A stretch of 35,572 bases of DNA from CAZSTA01 sp964609495 [NCBI: uncultured bacterium] (GCA_964609495.1 CAZSTA010000006.1:1-35572), one strand, 5' to 3'; shown: positions 1 to 8,002, counted from the first letter of the stretch. Numbers and translations are program-made. Notes: a model not told the origin generated them from the letters alone.

Positions 1-157
1 CATCTAAAACGAGCCCATCTTGGGGAAGATACCTCTCTATAAATTGGAGGTGGAGGTAATATTTCAGCCTTCCAAAGGGAGAATTTTCGAATCGTTCCCA
101 CTCCTCGATACCCGCCTGATTATAGTGTTCTGCAACTTTTTGAGGATCATATGTCAT
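1..157 (-). CDS. SAM-dependent methyltransferase, N-terminal part (cut by window edge)
   Basis: A 52-codon open frame starts at ATG 157-155 and runs off the left edge. It begins MTYDPQKVAEHYNQAG and continues through FGRLKYYLHLQFIERYLP to a DGLVLD stretch. This is the usual start of class I SAM methyltransferases: a Y(D)xxAxxYN leader, then a helix leading to the first strand of the Rossmann core (hhLD, normally followed by the GxGxG loop, which lies outside the window). An AGGAG Shine-Dalgarno sits about 11 nt upstream. The gene follows the nuclease-like gene by about 40 bp on the same strand, so the two are probably cotranscribed. The substrate cannot be told. The identification rests on N-terminal style only, because the diagnostic motif I is missing. 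Confidence 0.62.
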   Translation of the reverse strand, partial: MTYDPQKVAEHYNQAGIEEWERFENSPFGRLKYYLHLQFIERYLPQDGLVLD

Positions 158-198
158 AGCTCTAAATTCTCCTATGAAACTACTCTCATCGCTCTACT

Positions 199-750
199 TC
201 ACCTTGCTAACATCACTAATAAGAGGGTCATACCAGCGCTGATCAGAGCGGTTATAATATAAGGCCATATCCGAAACACCTTATAATCAGCAGAGATATT
301 TCTATCTATGCTAAAGGCTATCTTCTTAATCTCCTCCGTGGTCATATTAACTAGTAGGACTCCATCTACATTATAAGCTAGATAGTATTCTAAAAGTTGG
401 CGACGAGTCGCGGTATTGGAGATGTTAGGTGCTTTGTAACCAGTCTTTACATCTACCACGTAGATCCTATTCCCCTTTGTGACTAAAGCATCAGCTCGAA
501 CGAAGTTCGTCTCTGGTCTCCCATCGACTAAGGTCACTACTTGAGCGGTTTTCTGAGTATCTAATACCTCGTAGCCTCTATCGGTCAAGAAGGATATAGC
601 CCTACTCTCCGCCCTCCTAGCCTTCCGAAATCTATCGTTCAGAGAATAACGCTCTTCTTCCTGCTTTACTTTGAAATATATTATTACCCCTATAGCTATG
701 ATGAGCAGGATAAATATTGGTAAAATTAAAAGAATCGCTACTCCTAACAT
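199..750 (-). CDS. Membrane-anchored PD-(D/E)XK nuclease-like protein
   Basis: The protein has a hydrophobic helix at the N-terminus, a soluble domain, and a second hydrophobic helix at the C-terminus (last ~20 residues). The soluble part carries a PD-(D/E)XK signature. Numbered from the upstream TTG at 774, it has an early Glu (E56), D95 in the VRADALV strand, D108-V-K110 in the VVDVKTG strand, and a Q126xxxY130 motif (RRQLLEYY) as in RecB/Cas4-type nucleases. The catalytic layout is therefore complete, but flanked by membrane segments. I prefer ATG 750 over TTG 774 because a GGGAG lies ~11 nt before it and nothing precedes the TTG. A role in DNA or RNA cleavage at the membrane is inference. 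A non-nuclease member of the fold remains possible. Confidence 0.6.
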   Translation of the reverse strand: MLGVAILLILPIFILLIIAIGVIIYFKVKQEEERYSLNDRFRKARRAESRAISFLTDRGYEVLDTQKTAQVVTLVDGRPETNFVRADALVTKGNRIYVVDVKTGYKAPNISNTATRRQLLEYYLAYNVDGVLLVNMTTEEIKKIAFSIDRNISADYKVFRIWPYIITALISAGMTLLLVMLAR

Positions 751-897
751 AGAAAAAACAACTCCCAACTTCAAGTATATCGGAGACTAGAGGCTTTCTT
801 TTAATTTCATACAACATTCTGCAAAGTGTGAAGCATTTGGTCAGATGAAAGGAGTTTCCAAACTGGTGTAGATGACATACCACATACGGGAGATCTG

Positions 898-1647
898 CTA
901 TTCTTTCGGCTGTAACGATTCAAGCACAGTTTCAATCCCTTGACTTCTGAAGTAGCTATTCAATGCGCTGAGATATTTCCCGAACTCTGATCTCATGATT
1001 TGGACTGTTGGATCAATATTCGCATAATATTCTTTTGCTGCCTTGTTAGTTTCATCAACCCTTTTATTAATAGTCGCATCATCGTCTGATATAAAGGCCC
1101 CTCTCTCCTCAATGAGAGCAAGTTTGAATTTACTAAAATGCTGCTTGAAGATTTGACGGAATTCCACCGCAGATTGGACAAAGCGTCCTGCAGTTCTGAT
1201 AATCTGATCACTATCAGAGAAATAAAGTAGGAGTCTGTGATAGTCAATATATATTTTATTAAATAAGCGCTCCATAGAAACTTGATATCCATATAATGAC
1301 TCGCTTAGGTCTCGATAAGGTATATCTCCAAATCTAATAGTCAGTTTCTCACCTAAAAGAGTTAAACAATCTTCAAAGAAGCGAAGTAGTGCTACATTTT
1401 TTTGCTCTTGAAGCTTTGTTTGGTGTTCTATCAGTATTTGGAGAGCTGCTTTAAGTCGCTCGACTTCGGATGTGTACTGTATGCGGATCTTCTCAATTTT
1501 GTCAGTAATTTCCTCAATGTCTTCCTTTGTCGCTAAGTTTCGACCTTTTTCTTTTAGGTATGAAGGTAGATAGATCTTTATAAAGATAAAAACTAGTCCA
1601 ATAGCGAGCAGTGTCACTATCTCGATGATGAGATTTATTATTTCCAT
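898..1647 (-). CDS. Single-pass membrane coiled-coil protein of unknown function
   Basis: The 249-residue protein starts with one transmembrane helix (about residues 4-28). A short basic segment with YLPSYLKEKG follows, then the motif LATKEDIEEIT, then a long charged coiled coil (about 45-85) and a mostly helical C-terminal domain with many aromatic residues. The N-terminal arrangement (TM, YLKEKGxNLATKEDI, coiled coil) is one I recall from many uncharacterised bacterial and phage-associated proteins, but no function is established. A GGGGGGAAGA ribosome site directly precedes ATG 1647. It is on the same strand as the nuclease-like gene, 147 bp away. Function unknown; a sensor or scaffold role at the membrane would be speculation. 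Confidence 0.7.
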   Translation of the reverse strand: MEIINLIIEIVTLLAIGLVFIFIKIYLPSYLKEKGRNLATKEDIEEITDKIEKIRIQYTSEVERLKAALQILIEHQTKLQEQKNVALLRFFEDCLTLLGEKLTIRFGDIPYRDLSESLYGYQVSMERLFNKIYIDYHRLLLYFSDSDQIIRTAGRFVQSAVEFRQIFKQHFSKFKLALIEERGAFISDDDATINKRVDETNKAAKEYYANIDPTVQIMRSEFGKYLSALNSYFRSQGIETVLESLQPKE

Positions 1648-1764
1648 TCTTCCCCCCGTTGATATGCTGATTAACTTAACATAACCGAACTACTTCGTAT
1701 GTCTAATAAGTCCATCAATTACGGTAACTACGCTCACTTATCGGTATAAGAGGAAAAAATCTCT

Positions 1765-2586
1765 TTAAGTCTTTACTTCGTAATGAGCCTCCTCGACCAC
1801 CCTCTCAATCTCCTCCGACCAATCTATCACCTCTCTCGTTGCTTCCCCTTTAGATAGATAGATGAAGAATTCTATATTTCCTGCTGGTCCCATTAAGGGG
1901 GAATAGGTGATCCCTCGAACGGATAAATTTAGCTCATAAGCCGCGCTTATAACCTCTTGAAGCACCTCTTTATGAAGTTCAGGGTCTCTCACTACCCCAC
2001 CTTTACCGACCTTCCCCTTTCCTACCTCGAACTGCGGTTTTATCAGGGCGACGATCTCTCCTTCATCCTTTAGGATATCTCCGACCGCAGGGAATACCTT
2101 CGCCAGGGAAATAAACGCTACATCTAATGTTGCCAGATCGATCTCCTCAGATATAATATCGTGGTTTATATATCGGACATTAGTCCGATCTACTACGATC
2201 ACTCGGGGATCCTGCTGAAGCGACCAAGCCAACTGCCCATATCCAACATCGACCGCGTAAATCCGCTTAGCCCCTCTCTGGAGGAGACAATCGGTGAAGC
2301 CACCAGTCGATGCCCCAGCATCCATAACGATCTTGTCCCCAATCTCGATCTCGAATACATCTAAAGCCCTCTCGAGCTTAACGCCTCCCCGACTAACATA
2401 GGGAAAAGATTTGTCCTTAACTATTATCTCAGAATCTATAGGCACTTTAGTCCCTGCTTTATCTATCCTCTGTCCGTCAACATAAACGATCCCAGCCATT
2501 ATCGCCCCTTGAGCTTGAGATCGGCTGGGAAATAGCCTCTCTTCGACTAAAAGTATATCTAAACGGATCTTTTCCCGTTTACTCAT
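1765..2586 (-). CDS. tlyA: TlyA family rRNA 2'-O-methyltransferase
   Basis: Family members methylate ribose 2'-OH of cytidines in rRNA. The 273-residue protein has an N-terminal S4 RNA-binding domain (about 6-65, with RLDILLVEERLFPSRSQAQ). An FtsJ/RrmJ-type Rossmann methyltransferase follows, with motif I DAGASTGGFTDCLLQ (about 91-105), the AVDVGYGQL acidic loop, and a DVAFISL strand before the LIKPQFEVG catalytic-lysine region. Length and order match TlyA/YqxC. It starts 5 bp after xseB, the usual xseB-tlyA order next to exonuclease VII genes, so translation is probably coupled. The older name 'hemolysin A' for this family is misleading. Confidence 0.93.
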   Translation of the reverse strand: MSKREKIRLDILLVEERLFPSRSQAQGAIMAGIVYVDGQRIDKAGTKVPIDSEIIVKDKSFPYVSRGGVKLERALDVFEIEIGDKIVMDAGASTGGFTDCLLQRGAKRIYAVDVGYGQLAWSLQQDPRVIVVDRTNVRYINHDIISEEIDLATLDVAFISLAKVFPAVGDILKDEGEIVALIKPQFEVGKGKVGKGGVVRDPELHKEVLQEVISAAYELNLSVRGITYSPLMGPAGNIEFFIYLSKGEATREVIDWSEEIERVVEEAHYEVKT

Positions 2587-2591
2587 GACAA

Positions 2592-2852
2592 CTAATCGTT
2601 ATTCTCGACCTCATAAAGAGAGCGCATATCCAGGACCTTAAGCTCTGCTCCTCCCTCTTTTGATTTAAGTAGAAGTTGGATCTTCTGCTCTGCCCTATCC
2701 AACTTCTGGGAACACAGGTGAGAAAGACGAATTCCCTCCTCGAACTTCTCTAACAATTCCTCTAAGGAAAGCTCATCGCTTTCCAGATCGGATACTATCT
2801 CTTCTAACTTCTTCATCGCCTCTTCAAAGGATAGCTCTTCTTTATGACTCAT
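2592..2852 (-). CDS. xseB: Exodeoxyribonuclease VII small subunit
   Basis: This 86-residue helical protein contains the XseB hallmark LSFEEAMKKLEEIVSDLESDELSLEELLEKFEEGIRL. It binds multiple copies to XseA to form exonuclease VII, which degrades single-stranded DNA from both ends. Its normal neighbour xseA is not adjacent here: the xseA stop is at 8003, about 5.1 kb upstream, with a sugar-uptake operon in between. xseB begins 21 bp after the arabinofuranosidase stop, so it is probably transcribed from the sugar operon promoter unless an unseen local promoter exists. It is slightly longer than the usual 70-80 aa, with an extended charged tail. Confidence 0.93.
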   Translation of the reverse strand: MSHKEELSFEEAMKKLEEIVSDLESDELSLEELLEKFEEGIRLSHLCSQKLDRAEQKIQLLLKSKEGGAELKVLDMRSLYEVENND

Positions 2853-2873
2853 ATTATTCTTCCCTCTCTTAAG

Positions 2874-4328
2874 TCAGCCTTCTCTCTTCTTCATTATCTG
2901 CAATTCAACTGCCGACACGGAAGCTGGTGGGAACTCCCAAATTCCCTCCATCGGTAGAGGGTGTTCTACAGGAGCGAGGAGATCGGGGGATGTCTCCATA
3001 ATCTCGAACTCAGGATCAGTGGCGATCTCAAATATATAACCAGATTTAATCATCATATCCTCTACCGCCAGTCGAGCCTTAACCGAATGCGTGCGGTCGG
3101 TATTAACCACGTGCAGATAAATACAATCATCAGTCCGACTAGCGGTTATATCGAGTTCTTCAGGCGCTATTGAGATACTGACCGCTTCTCTTCCAATGTG
3201 CTGGCGAAAAAGCGCCATAACTCGAGCTACCGGCATCATAAAAGCCTTATAACGACCTCGGGGGGTGGGAATCATAATTGCATTAACCATCCATCTATTA
3301 CCACAAAAATCAGCTAGGGTTGCGATCTTGAGGATATCCCCGTTCCTTGTATGAACATTCAGGACTCTAGCATTGGCAACGCCAGCCGCCCAGGTTGAAA
3401 GTAGCTCACACCGATTGCGGCCAGGGAGGGCGAAGTGGCTTTCGGTAAGAGCAAGAGTGACATCATAGCCAGCGATCTCCTCCCGCATCTGCTGGATCCT
3501 AATCTCGGTTGACTTGAACGCGTTCATTAAGTGGTGCCAAGTTAATTCGGGATCTCTTCGATACTCAGTATCTTTAAGGGGAGAATTGTCAAGACCCGAA
3601 TTGAAGTGATGATGAAAAGCTATATATTGCAATTCTTCTCCCGCGACCTCAAGCATCCTCCTAGCCCACCCATTATCGCCCCAGGCGATCAATTCGATAT
3701 TCGGATCCGCCTTGTGCATCGCTTGAGCGAAAGCAAGCGTTCGCCTCGCGGCAGTTTCGTAATCAAACCCTTCTGGATCATACGAGGTCTCATTACCGAT
3801 CTGCCAGAGACGGACATCAAGCGGTTTCTCCGCCCCGTTCTTCTTCCTTGCCGTGTTTCCCGGATTATCACAGTAATCCACCCACTCTGCCGCTTCCTCC
3901 GGGCTAGCTGATCGAACACCACCCTTGAGAGGATGAGCCCATCTCTTCCTTCCGTCCGACTCGAAGTTGACCGCGATCAAAGGATCCGCACCTACCTGAC
4001 GACAGAAATCGATGAACTCGTGCGTTCCCACCTGGTTGGTCTCGACCCCACCCCAGCAGAGATTGAGCATCGGTTTTCGCCGATCTCTCGGACCAACCGC
4101 TTCCTTCCACCGATAATAGGAACTGAAGCATCCTCCCGGCCATCGAATGAGGGTGGGCGATAGTTTACGCGTTACCTCTATAACATCTTCACGCCAGCAG
4201 TCTCGCTCAAAATCCCAAGCCGCTTCCACAGAGCTATCGGTGTTGCCTAGTGGTTCCATAAATTGCATAAATAGATAAGGCGACAAGCTGAACTTTGGTT
4301 GCGGATCAACGCTTAAAATTCTATCCAT
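2874..4328 (-). CDS. GH51-like alpha-L-arabinofuranosidase
   Basis: This is a retaining glycoside hydrolase expected to release terminal L-arabinofuranose from oligosaccharides. No signal peptide is seen, so it should act in the cytoplasm on imported sugars. The (beta/alpha)8 core has LIRWPGGCFSSYYRW near residue 61, the acid/base Glu in LWQIGNETS (about E180), and a probable nucleophile Glu in LALTESHF (about E296). A C-terminal beta domain follows. At 484 aa it is a typical GH51 length. ATG 4328 has an AAAGGT ribosome site ~7 nt upstream and is preferred over the TTG one codon earlier. It is the last gene of the sugar operon, after the SBP and two permeases. GH51 versus a neighbouring clan GH-A family, and the exact substrate, are inferred. 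Confidence 0.82.
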   Translation of the reverse strand: MDRILSVDPQPKFSLSPYLFMQFMEPLGNTDSSVEAAWDFERDCWREDVIEVTRKLSPTLIRWPGGCFSSYYRWKEAVGPRDRRKPMLNLCWGGVETNQVGTHEFIDFCRQVGADPLIAVNFESDGRKRWAHPLKGGVRSASPEEAAEWVDYCDNPGNTARKKNGAEKPLDVRLWQIGNETSYDPEGFDYETAARRTLAFAQAMHKADPNIELIAWGDNGWARRMLEVAGEELQYIAFHHHFNSGLDNSPLKDTEYRRDPELTWHHLMNAFKSTEIRIQQMREEIAGYDVTLALTESHFALPGRNRCELLSTWAAGVANARVLNVHTRNGDILKIATLADFCGNRWMVNAIMIPTPRGRYKAFMMPVARVMALFRQHIGREAVSISIAPEELDITASRTDDCIYLHVVNTDRTHSVKARLAVEDMMIKSGYIFEIATDPEFEIMETSPDLLAPVEHPLPMEGIWEFPPASVSAVELQIMKKREG

Positions 4329-4376
4329 CAATTTTACCTTTCATTACTTAACCTGAGTGGCGCATAAAAGTTCAGA

Positions 4377-5219
4377 TTATCCTTTCAAACCGGTCATATG
4401 GATCCCCTCTACGATCTTACCCTGGGCTATCCAGAAGAAGATGAGAGGAGGAATCGTAGCTAGGGTAGCTCCAGCCATTGTTATTCCATAATATATTCCA
4501 TATCTATTCAGGAATTTAAGCAAAGCTATGGGAAGAGTCTGCATATCAACAGAATCTAAGACGATATAGGGCCAGAGGAAACTGTTCCAACTGCCTAGAA
4601 AAGTCATTATTCCCAAAGTCGCGATCGCAGGTTTAGCTAGAGGAAGCACGATTTTATAGAATATCTTAAACTTACTGCAACCATCTATCCTCGCCGCATC
4701 CTCCAATTCCCTCGGAACCGTTAAGAAAAACTGTCTAAGAAGGAAAACCCCAAATACCCCTCCTAGTCCGGGGATGATCACTGCGTAGTATGTGTTTAAC
4801 AAACCAAGGCGATGAAAGATCAAATAGACTGGGATCAGTGTTATCTCTCCCGGAACGATGAGCGCGGCGATCACCAAGAAGAAGAGCAGATCCCTACCTT
4901 TAAACTCCAAACGAGCGAAGGCATAAGCGGCCAGCGAATCAATAGTTAAGACGAGCGCTGTAAATACTGAAGCTACAAATAGACTATTGAAAAACGAACG
5001 GACCAGATTAACCTTCCTCAATTTGAATATGACCTCATAATAGTTATCGAGCGTGAATTCTTTAGGAATAAGCCGCGGGGGAATCGCTATCGTATCCATC
5101 TCCGGCTTAAACGAAGTTGAGATCGCCCATAGTATCGGAAAAAGCCAGAATAATGAAAATACCGAGAGTAAAACATAATATAGGATCTTCTCAGTTCGTT
5201 GCCATCTCTTTCTATACAT
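4377..5219 (-). CDS. Sugar ABC transporter permease (MalG/CUT1 type)
   Basis: Inner-membrane permease of a carbohydrate uptake transporter, 280 aa with six predicted helices. The cytoplasmic EAA loop is visible as ELEDAARIDGCSKFKIFYKIVLPLAKPAI (about 190-218), the coupling site for the ATPase. The N-terminal WLFPILWAISTSFKP signature and the C-terminal GMTAGA/KG-like ending (HMTGLKG) are typical of the MalG family. It follows the MalF-type permease by 22 bp in the same operon. No ATPase gene is in this operon, so a shared MsiK-like ATPase elsewhere would have to energise it, as is known for CUT1 systems. Substrate presumably arabinose-containing oligosaccharides, from the adjacent glycosidase. 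Confidence 0.9.
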   Translation of the reverse strand: MYRKRWQRTEKILYYVLLSVFSLFWLFPILWAISTSFKPEMDTIAIPPRLIPKEFTLDNYYEVIFKLRKVNLVRSFFNSLFVASVFTALVLTIDSLAAYAFARLEFKGRDLLFFLVIAALIVPGEITLIPVYLIFHRLGLLNTYYAVIIPGLGGVFGVFLLRQFFLTVPRELEDAARIDGCSKFKIFYKIVLPLAKPAIATLGIMTFLGSWNSFLWPYIVLDSVDMQTLPIALLKFLNRYGIYYGITMAGATLATIPPLIFFWIAQGKIVEGIHMTGLKG

Positions 5220-5241
5220 CTCTTATCTCCCACCCATTCTA

Positions 5242-6153
5242 TTAATAAGCCTTTCCTCCCTTAAGCACCTTAAACTGAATATAGGTAAAGAAGAGTATAA
5301 CTGCAAATAGAATCCAAGCGATTGCCGAGGCGTAACCCATCCGGAAGTAGCGAAATGCATTATCATACAAATACATTATAACTGACCGGGTAGTATTAGC
5401 CGGGCCTCCATTAGTCAGAACGAGTATCAATCCAAATACCTTGAAAGCTCCAACGATCGTCATTACGGAGACGAACAACAACACCGGCCTCAAAGAAGGA
5501 AAAGTGATCCGAGTAAATTTAGCCCACCTGCCCGCTCCATCTATATCCGCGGCCTCATATAACTGTCTGGGAATTTCCTTCAATCCAGCTAAGAACAGGA
5601 TCATATTCCATCCGCTTCCCCACGCGGCGACGATTACAATGGCTAACATCGCCCAACCTGGCAATCTCAACCACTGCTGTTTAGGTAATCCTAGTCGATA
5701 GAGATAATAGTTCAAAATGCCGTAAGTCGGATTTAAAATCCACAGCCAGATAATACTTGTTGCAGAAATGGCGATCACCAAAGGAGAGGCATAAACACCC
5801 CGATAGACCCTCACTCCTTTCACGTCTTCCTTCAAGATCAGCGCCACAAAGAGGGGAAGAATTATGAACAGTGGAACACCAAGAGTTATATATAAGGAGG
5901 TATTCTTACATGTCTGCCAGAATAGATCGTCTTTTGTAAGAAGTTCCTTATAATTAGCAAGACCTATAAAGTTTTTACTCCCCAGTATATCCCAATCGGT
6001 AAAGCTGATGTAGAATCCCTGAAGGACCGGCCAAACGAGAAAGATTATGAAGAAGAAGCCGAAGGGGAGAAGGTAGAGATAGGGATAAAGTGGGTTGTTT
6101 TCATTTAATAGGAGATATCTTGAACGTTTGCGAATCATATTAGTTTGTCTCAT
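5242..6153 (-). CDS. Sugar ABC transporter permease (MalF/UgpA type)
   Basis: Partner permease of the CUT1 sugar transporter with six helices. It has YPYLYLLPFGFFFIIFLVWPVLQGFYISFTDW at the first helix and an EAA loop QLYEAADIDGAGRWAKFTRITFPSLRPV near residues 200-227. I prefer ATG 6153: the AGGAG at about 6163-6167 abuts the first ATG (6162) but sits 9 nt before the second. The preceding SBP gene ends at 6270. The 100-bp gap holds a strong 12-bp hairpin that probably limits permease expression relative to the binding protein. Forms a heterodimer with the MalG-type protein downstream. Confidence 0.9.
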   Translation of the reverse strand: MRQTNMIRKRSRYLLLNENNPLYPYLYLLPFGFFFIIFLVWPVLQGFYISFTDWDILGSKNFIGLANYKELLTKDDLFWQTCKNTSLYITLGVPLFIILPLFVALILKEDVKGVRVYRGVYASPLVIAISATSIIWLWILNPTYGILNYYLYRLGLPKQQWLRLPGWAMLAIVIVAAWGSGWNMILFLAGLKEIPRQLYEAADIDGAGRWAKFTRITFPSLRPVLLFVSVMTIVGAFKVFGLILVLTNGGPANTTRSVIMYLYDNAFRYFRMGYASAIAWILFAVILFFTYIQFKVLKGGKAY

Positions 6154-6222
6154 TAGGAGCATCTCCTTTTCTCAGAACTGCCGATAATCATCAAGTCCGA
6201 GAACCTTATGATCAGGGAGTTG

Positions 6223-6255
6223 AGGGTAAGCCAAACTTGACACTTGGCTTACCCT
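6223..6255 (-). promoter_or_regulatory. Intercistronic hairpin after the sugar-binding protein gene
   Basis: A perfect 12-bp inverted repeat, AGGGTAAGCCAA (6223-6234) and its complement (6244-6255), with a 9-nt loop. No U-run follows, so it is not a simple intrinsic terminator. Hairpins at this position, between an SBP gene and its permease genes, are known in maltose-type operons to protect the upstream mRNA from 3' decay and keep the binding protein in excess. That role here is inference from position and structure. Confidence 0.7.
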
Positions 6256-6269
6256 ACCATTATCTCCTA

Positions 6270-7556
6270 CTACTCTCTTGCTATGATCTCGTTTGCTTTC
6301 TGCTCTGCTTCCGCTAAGATCCCATCGATATCAGAATCCGGAGCCAACATTATCTTCTCCAGCGAGGGAACGAGAATACTTGTCTCGATCTCCAGATATC
6401 GGGGATTATGTGGATAGAAGGCGGCATAAGGAAGCTGAGGAACCCAGGCTTTCCTTAAGTAAGGAACGACTCCCATAGCCTCAGCGAACCCTTGAGATGC
6501 CCGAACCTTGTTATTCGCGGGCACCTGACCGGCATAAGCCCAATCCAGACTGTGATCTGAGAGCCACTTAGCTAGCACCAACGAAGCTTCTCTCTTCTCT
6601 GGCTCTGGCTTCGGCTTATTCAATAGAGCGAATTGGTGGCTCTGAGACCAAACAGCTTGGTGCTCCTCATCCAGATATGGGCATGGAGCTACATCGAGAT
6701 ACTCTCTGGCCTCACTCTTTTCATCGAGGAAAAAGTAGGTCAAAGACCATGGGCCATCTAGCCACATCGCGATCTGGTTGGTCCTCATCGCATCCCACTC
6801 TACACCAGTGGGATTGAACTCAAATTTCCCGGCTCGGAGGAATTTGATCGCTTCCTTCCCAGCCTCGCTATTGAACGCCACCTCCGTTCCATCCTCGGTG
6901 AAGAGGCTTCCTTCTCTCTGCTTAAGAAGCTCGAACCACCACCAGACGAACAACCAGGGACCAGAGTCGTAGAATGCTGCTCCGATTTGTCCTCCCTCGA
7001 TGATAGGGCCGCCTTTCGTCATCTTTCCTGCATATTCGACATACTCATCCCAAGTCTTCGCCGGGGAGTCAGGATCAAGTCCAGCATCGCTGTAAAGTTT
7101 TCTGTTGTAATACAGAGCTAGTGCATGGATATCTAGAGGAATTGTATAGCGAGCTCCTTTATAGGAACTGAATCCCCATACGGGGGCGAAGATATCCTCT
7201 CCCTTGACTCCAACCTCGGCTAACTCCTCGTCCGTAATAGGAGAGATAACGTCCTTATCGGCATAAGAAGCTACGTAGGATGAGCGAAGCAGAGTTATAT
7301 CCGGTCCCGTCCCGCTCAGAGTCGAGATGATGATCTTCTGTTCATAATCCTCAACTCCTTGGACGGATTCGACATCGATATCCGGATTCTCCACCACGAA
7401 TTTATCGAATACTATGTTATCCATTATCGCCCCATCAACATTCCCAAGCACCGTCCAGTAAACGATCTTAACCTTCTTGGCTGCCAGAGCTGAGCCAGGC
7501 ATTAGGCCAAGTGCAAGAGCAAAAAGAACCCCTAATATGATGATCTTAGTTTTCAT
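6270..7556 (-). CDS. Sugar ABC transporter extracellular solute-binding protein (family 1)
   Basis: Periplasmic receptor for the CUT1 transporter, 428 aa. A cleavable signal peptide is clear (KTK, hydrophobic core, then GSALA-AKK, cleavage after ~A26). There is no lipobox Cys, which suggests a soluble periplasmic protein and hence a diderm cell. The mature protein has the family 1 pattern: KKVKIVYWTVLG at the N-terminus, a KIIISTLSGTGPDITLLRSSYV region, PLDIHALALYYNRKLY near residue 140, and aromatic-rich GPWLFVWWWFELL. AAGGAGG stands 6-7 nt before the ATG. It is the first gene of the operon, driven by the promoter at 7886-7914 through a ~320-nt leader. Confidence 0.92.
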   Translation of the reverse strand: MKTKIIILGVLFALALGLMPGSALAAKKVKIVYWTVLGNVDGAIMDNIVFDKFVVENPDIDVESVQGVEDYEQKIIISTLSGTGPDITLLRSSYVASYADKDVISPITDEELAEVGVKGEDIFAPVWGFSSYKGARYTIPLDIHALALYYNRKLYSDAGLDPDSPAKTWDEYVEYAGKMTKGGPIIEGGQIGAAFYDSGPWLFVWWWFELLKQREGSLFTEDGTEVAFNSEAGKEAIKFLRAGKFEFNPTGVEWDAMRTNQIAMWLDGPWSLTYFFLDEKSEAREYLDVAPCPYLDEEHQAVWSQSHQFALLNKPKPEPEKREASLVLAKWLSDHSLDWAYAGQVPANNKVRASQGFAEAMGVVPYLRKAWVPQLPYAAFYPHNPRYLEIETSILVPSLEKIMLAPDSDIDGILAEAEQKANEIIARE

Positions 7557-7640
7557 TTAATTTCCTCCTTTTAATAAATTTTGATTTCGACTGCCTAAGA
7601 CGACTTATTTTTACTCTCTATCACCTCCCTTGATGTTCGA

Positions 7641-7742
7641 TCAGAGCTCGGCTACCTCGATCCCTATCGAGACCGGCTTGCGATACTCGAAAGCCTGACC
7701 ATCAGCCATTACGTAAGCTTTAGCGATATAGTTGTGATATTT
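7641..7742 (-). pseudogene. C-terminal remnant of an unidentified gene in the operon leader
   Basis: A 33-codon open stretch ends at TGA 7641-7643 and is closed upstream by TAA at 7743-7745. It reads like a real protein tail: YHNYIAKAYVMADGQAFEY, then RKPVSIGIEVAEL. No start codon with a ribosome site precedes it (the only ATG is internal, at 7709). Just after it, at 7621-7630, is a near-perfect Shine-Dalgarno (AGGGAGGTGA) with no start codon at a usable distance. Together these look like the joint of a deleted gene pair left in the 5' leader of the sugar operon. The parent family is not recognised. Confidence 0.45.
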
Positions 7743-7846
7743 TTAGATTATAACTACTTAATCCTTATACATTCTGCTTACTTCGAGATTTTCAAGTAGG
7801 GATAAAGGTTACCTAATAAATTAGCATAAGCTCCATAGTGAAAAAA

Positions 7847-7883
7847 TCTCGAAATGCGAGATTTTTTATCTCATATTTCGAGA
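7847..7883 (-). promoter_or_regulatory. Twin palindromic operators downstream of the sugar operon -10
   Basis: Two 15-bp sites read on the minus strand: TCTCGAAATATGAGA (7869-7883) and TCTCGCATTTCGAGA (7847-7861). The second is a perfect TCTCG/CGAGA palindrome around a 5-nt centre; the first is a near match. Centres are 22 bp apart, two helical turns, placing them on the same face. They begin right after the -10, over the start point, the position for a repressor. The second site also forms a hairpin with A6/T6 flanks (7841-7867) that could act as a weak bidirectional terminator. The regulator is not in the window; GntR or LacI types would suit but this is a guess. Confidence 0.65.
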
Positions 7884-7885
7884 CA

Positions 7886-7914
7886 ATTATACCATAGAAT
7901 AGAGATGAGGTCAA
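7886..7914 (-). promoter_or_regulatory. Sigma70 promoter of the sugar operon
   Basis: On the minus strand TTGACC (7909-7914) and TATAAT (7886-7891) are separated by exactly 17 bp. The start point would fall near 7879, inside the first operator. It lies 90 bp past the xseA stop and drives SBP, two permeases and GH51, and probably xseB and tlyA. Confidence 0.85.
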
Positions 7915-8002
7915 GGGATTTCTAAGGATACGACATATCTACCTTCATCATAAGCATATTTAAAGATTTTTGTTTCCAATACTAATGAATCGAAAAAAGC
8001 CG

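Noticed and set aside
20-262. 80-codon plus-strand frame at the left edge
   Set aside because: It is antisense to the methyltransferase start and the end of the nuclease-like gene, which have coherent protein features; this frame has none.
632-883. 83-codon minus frame in the gap upstream of the nuclease-like gene
   Set aside because: Overlaps the N-terminal half of the nuclease-like gene in another frame, with no ribosome site or recognisable pattern. The 775-897 gap holds nothing else I can support.
7841-7867. A6-stem-T6 hairpin as the xseA terminator
   Set aside because: It lies past the start point of a strong promoter on the same strand and coincides with an operator palindrome, so regulation explains it better; a weak terminator role cannot be excluded.
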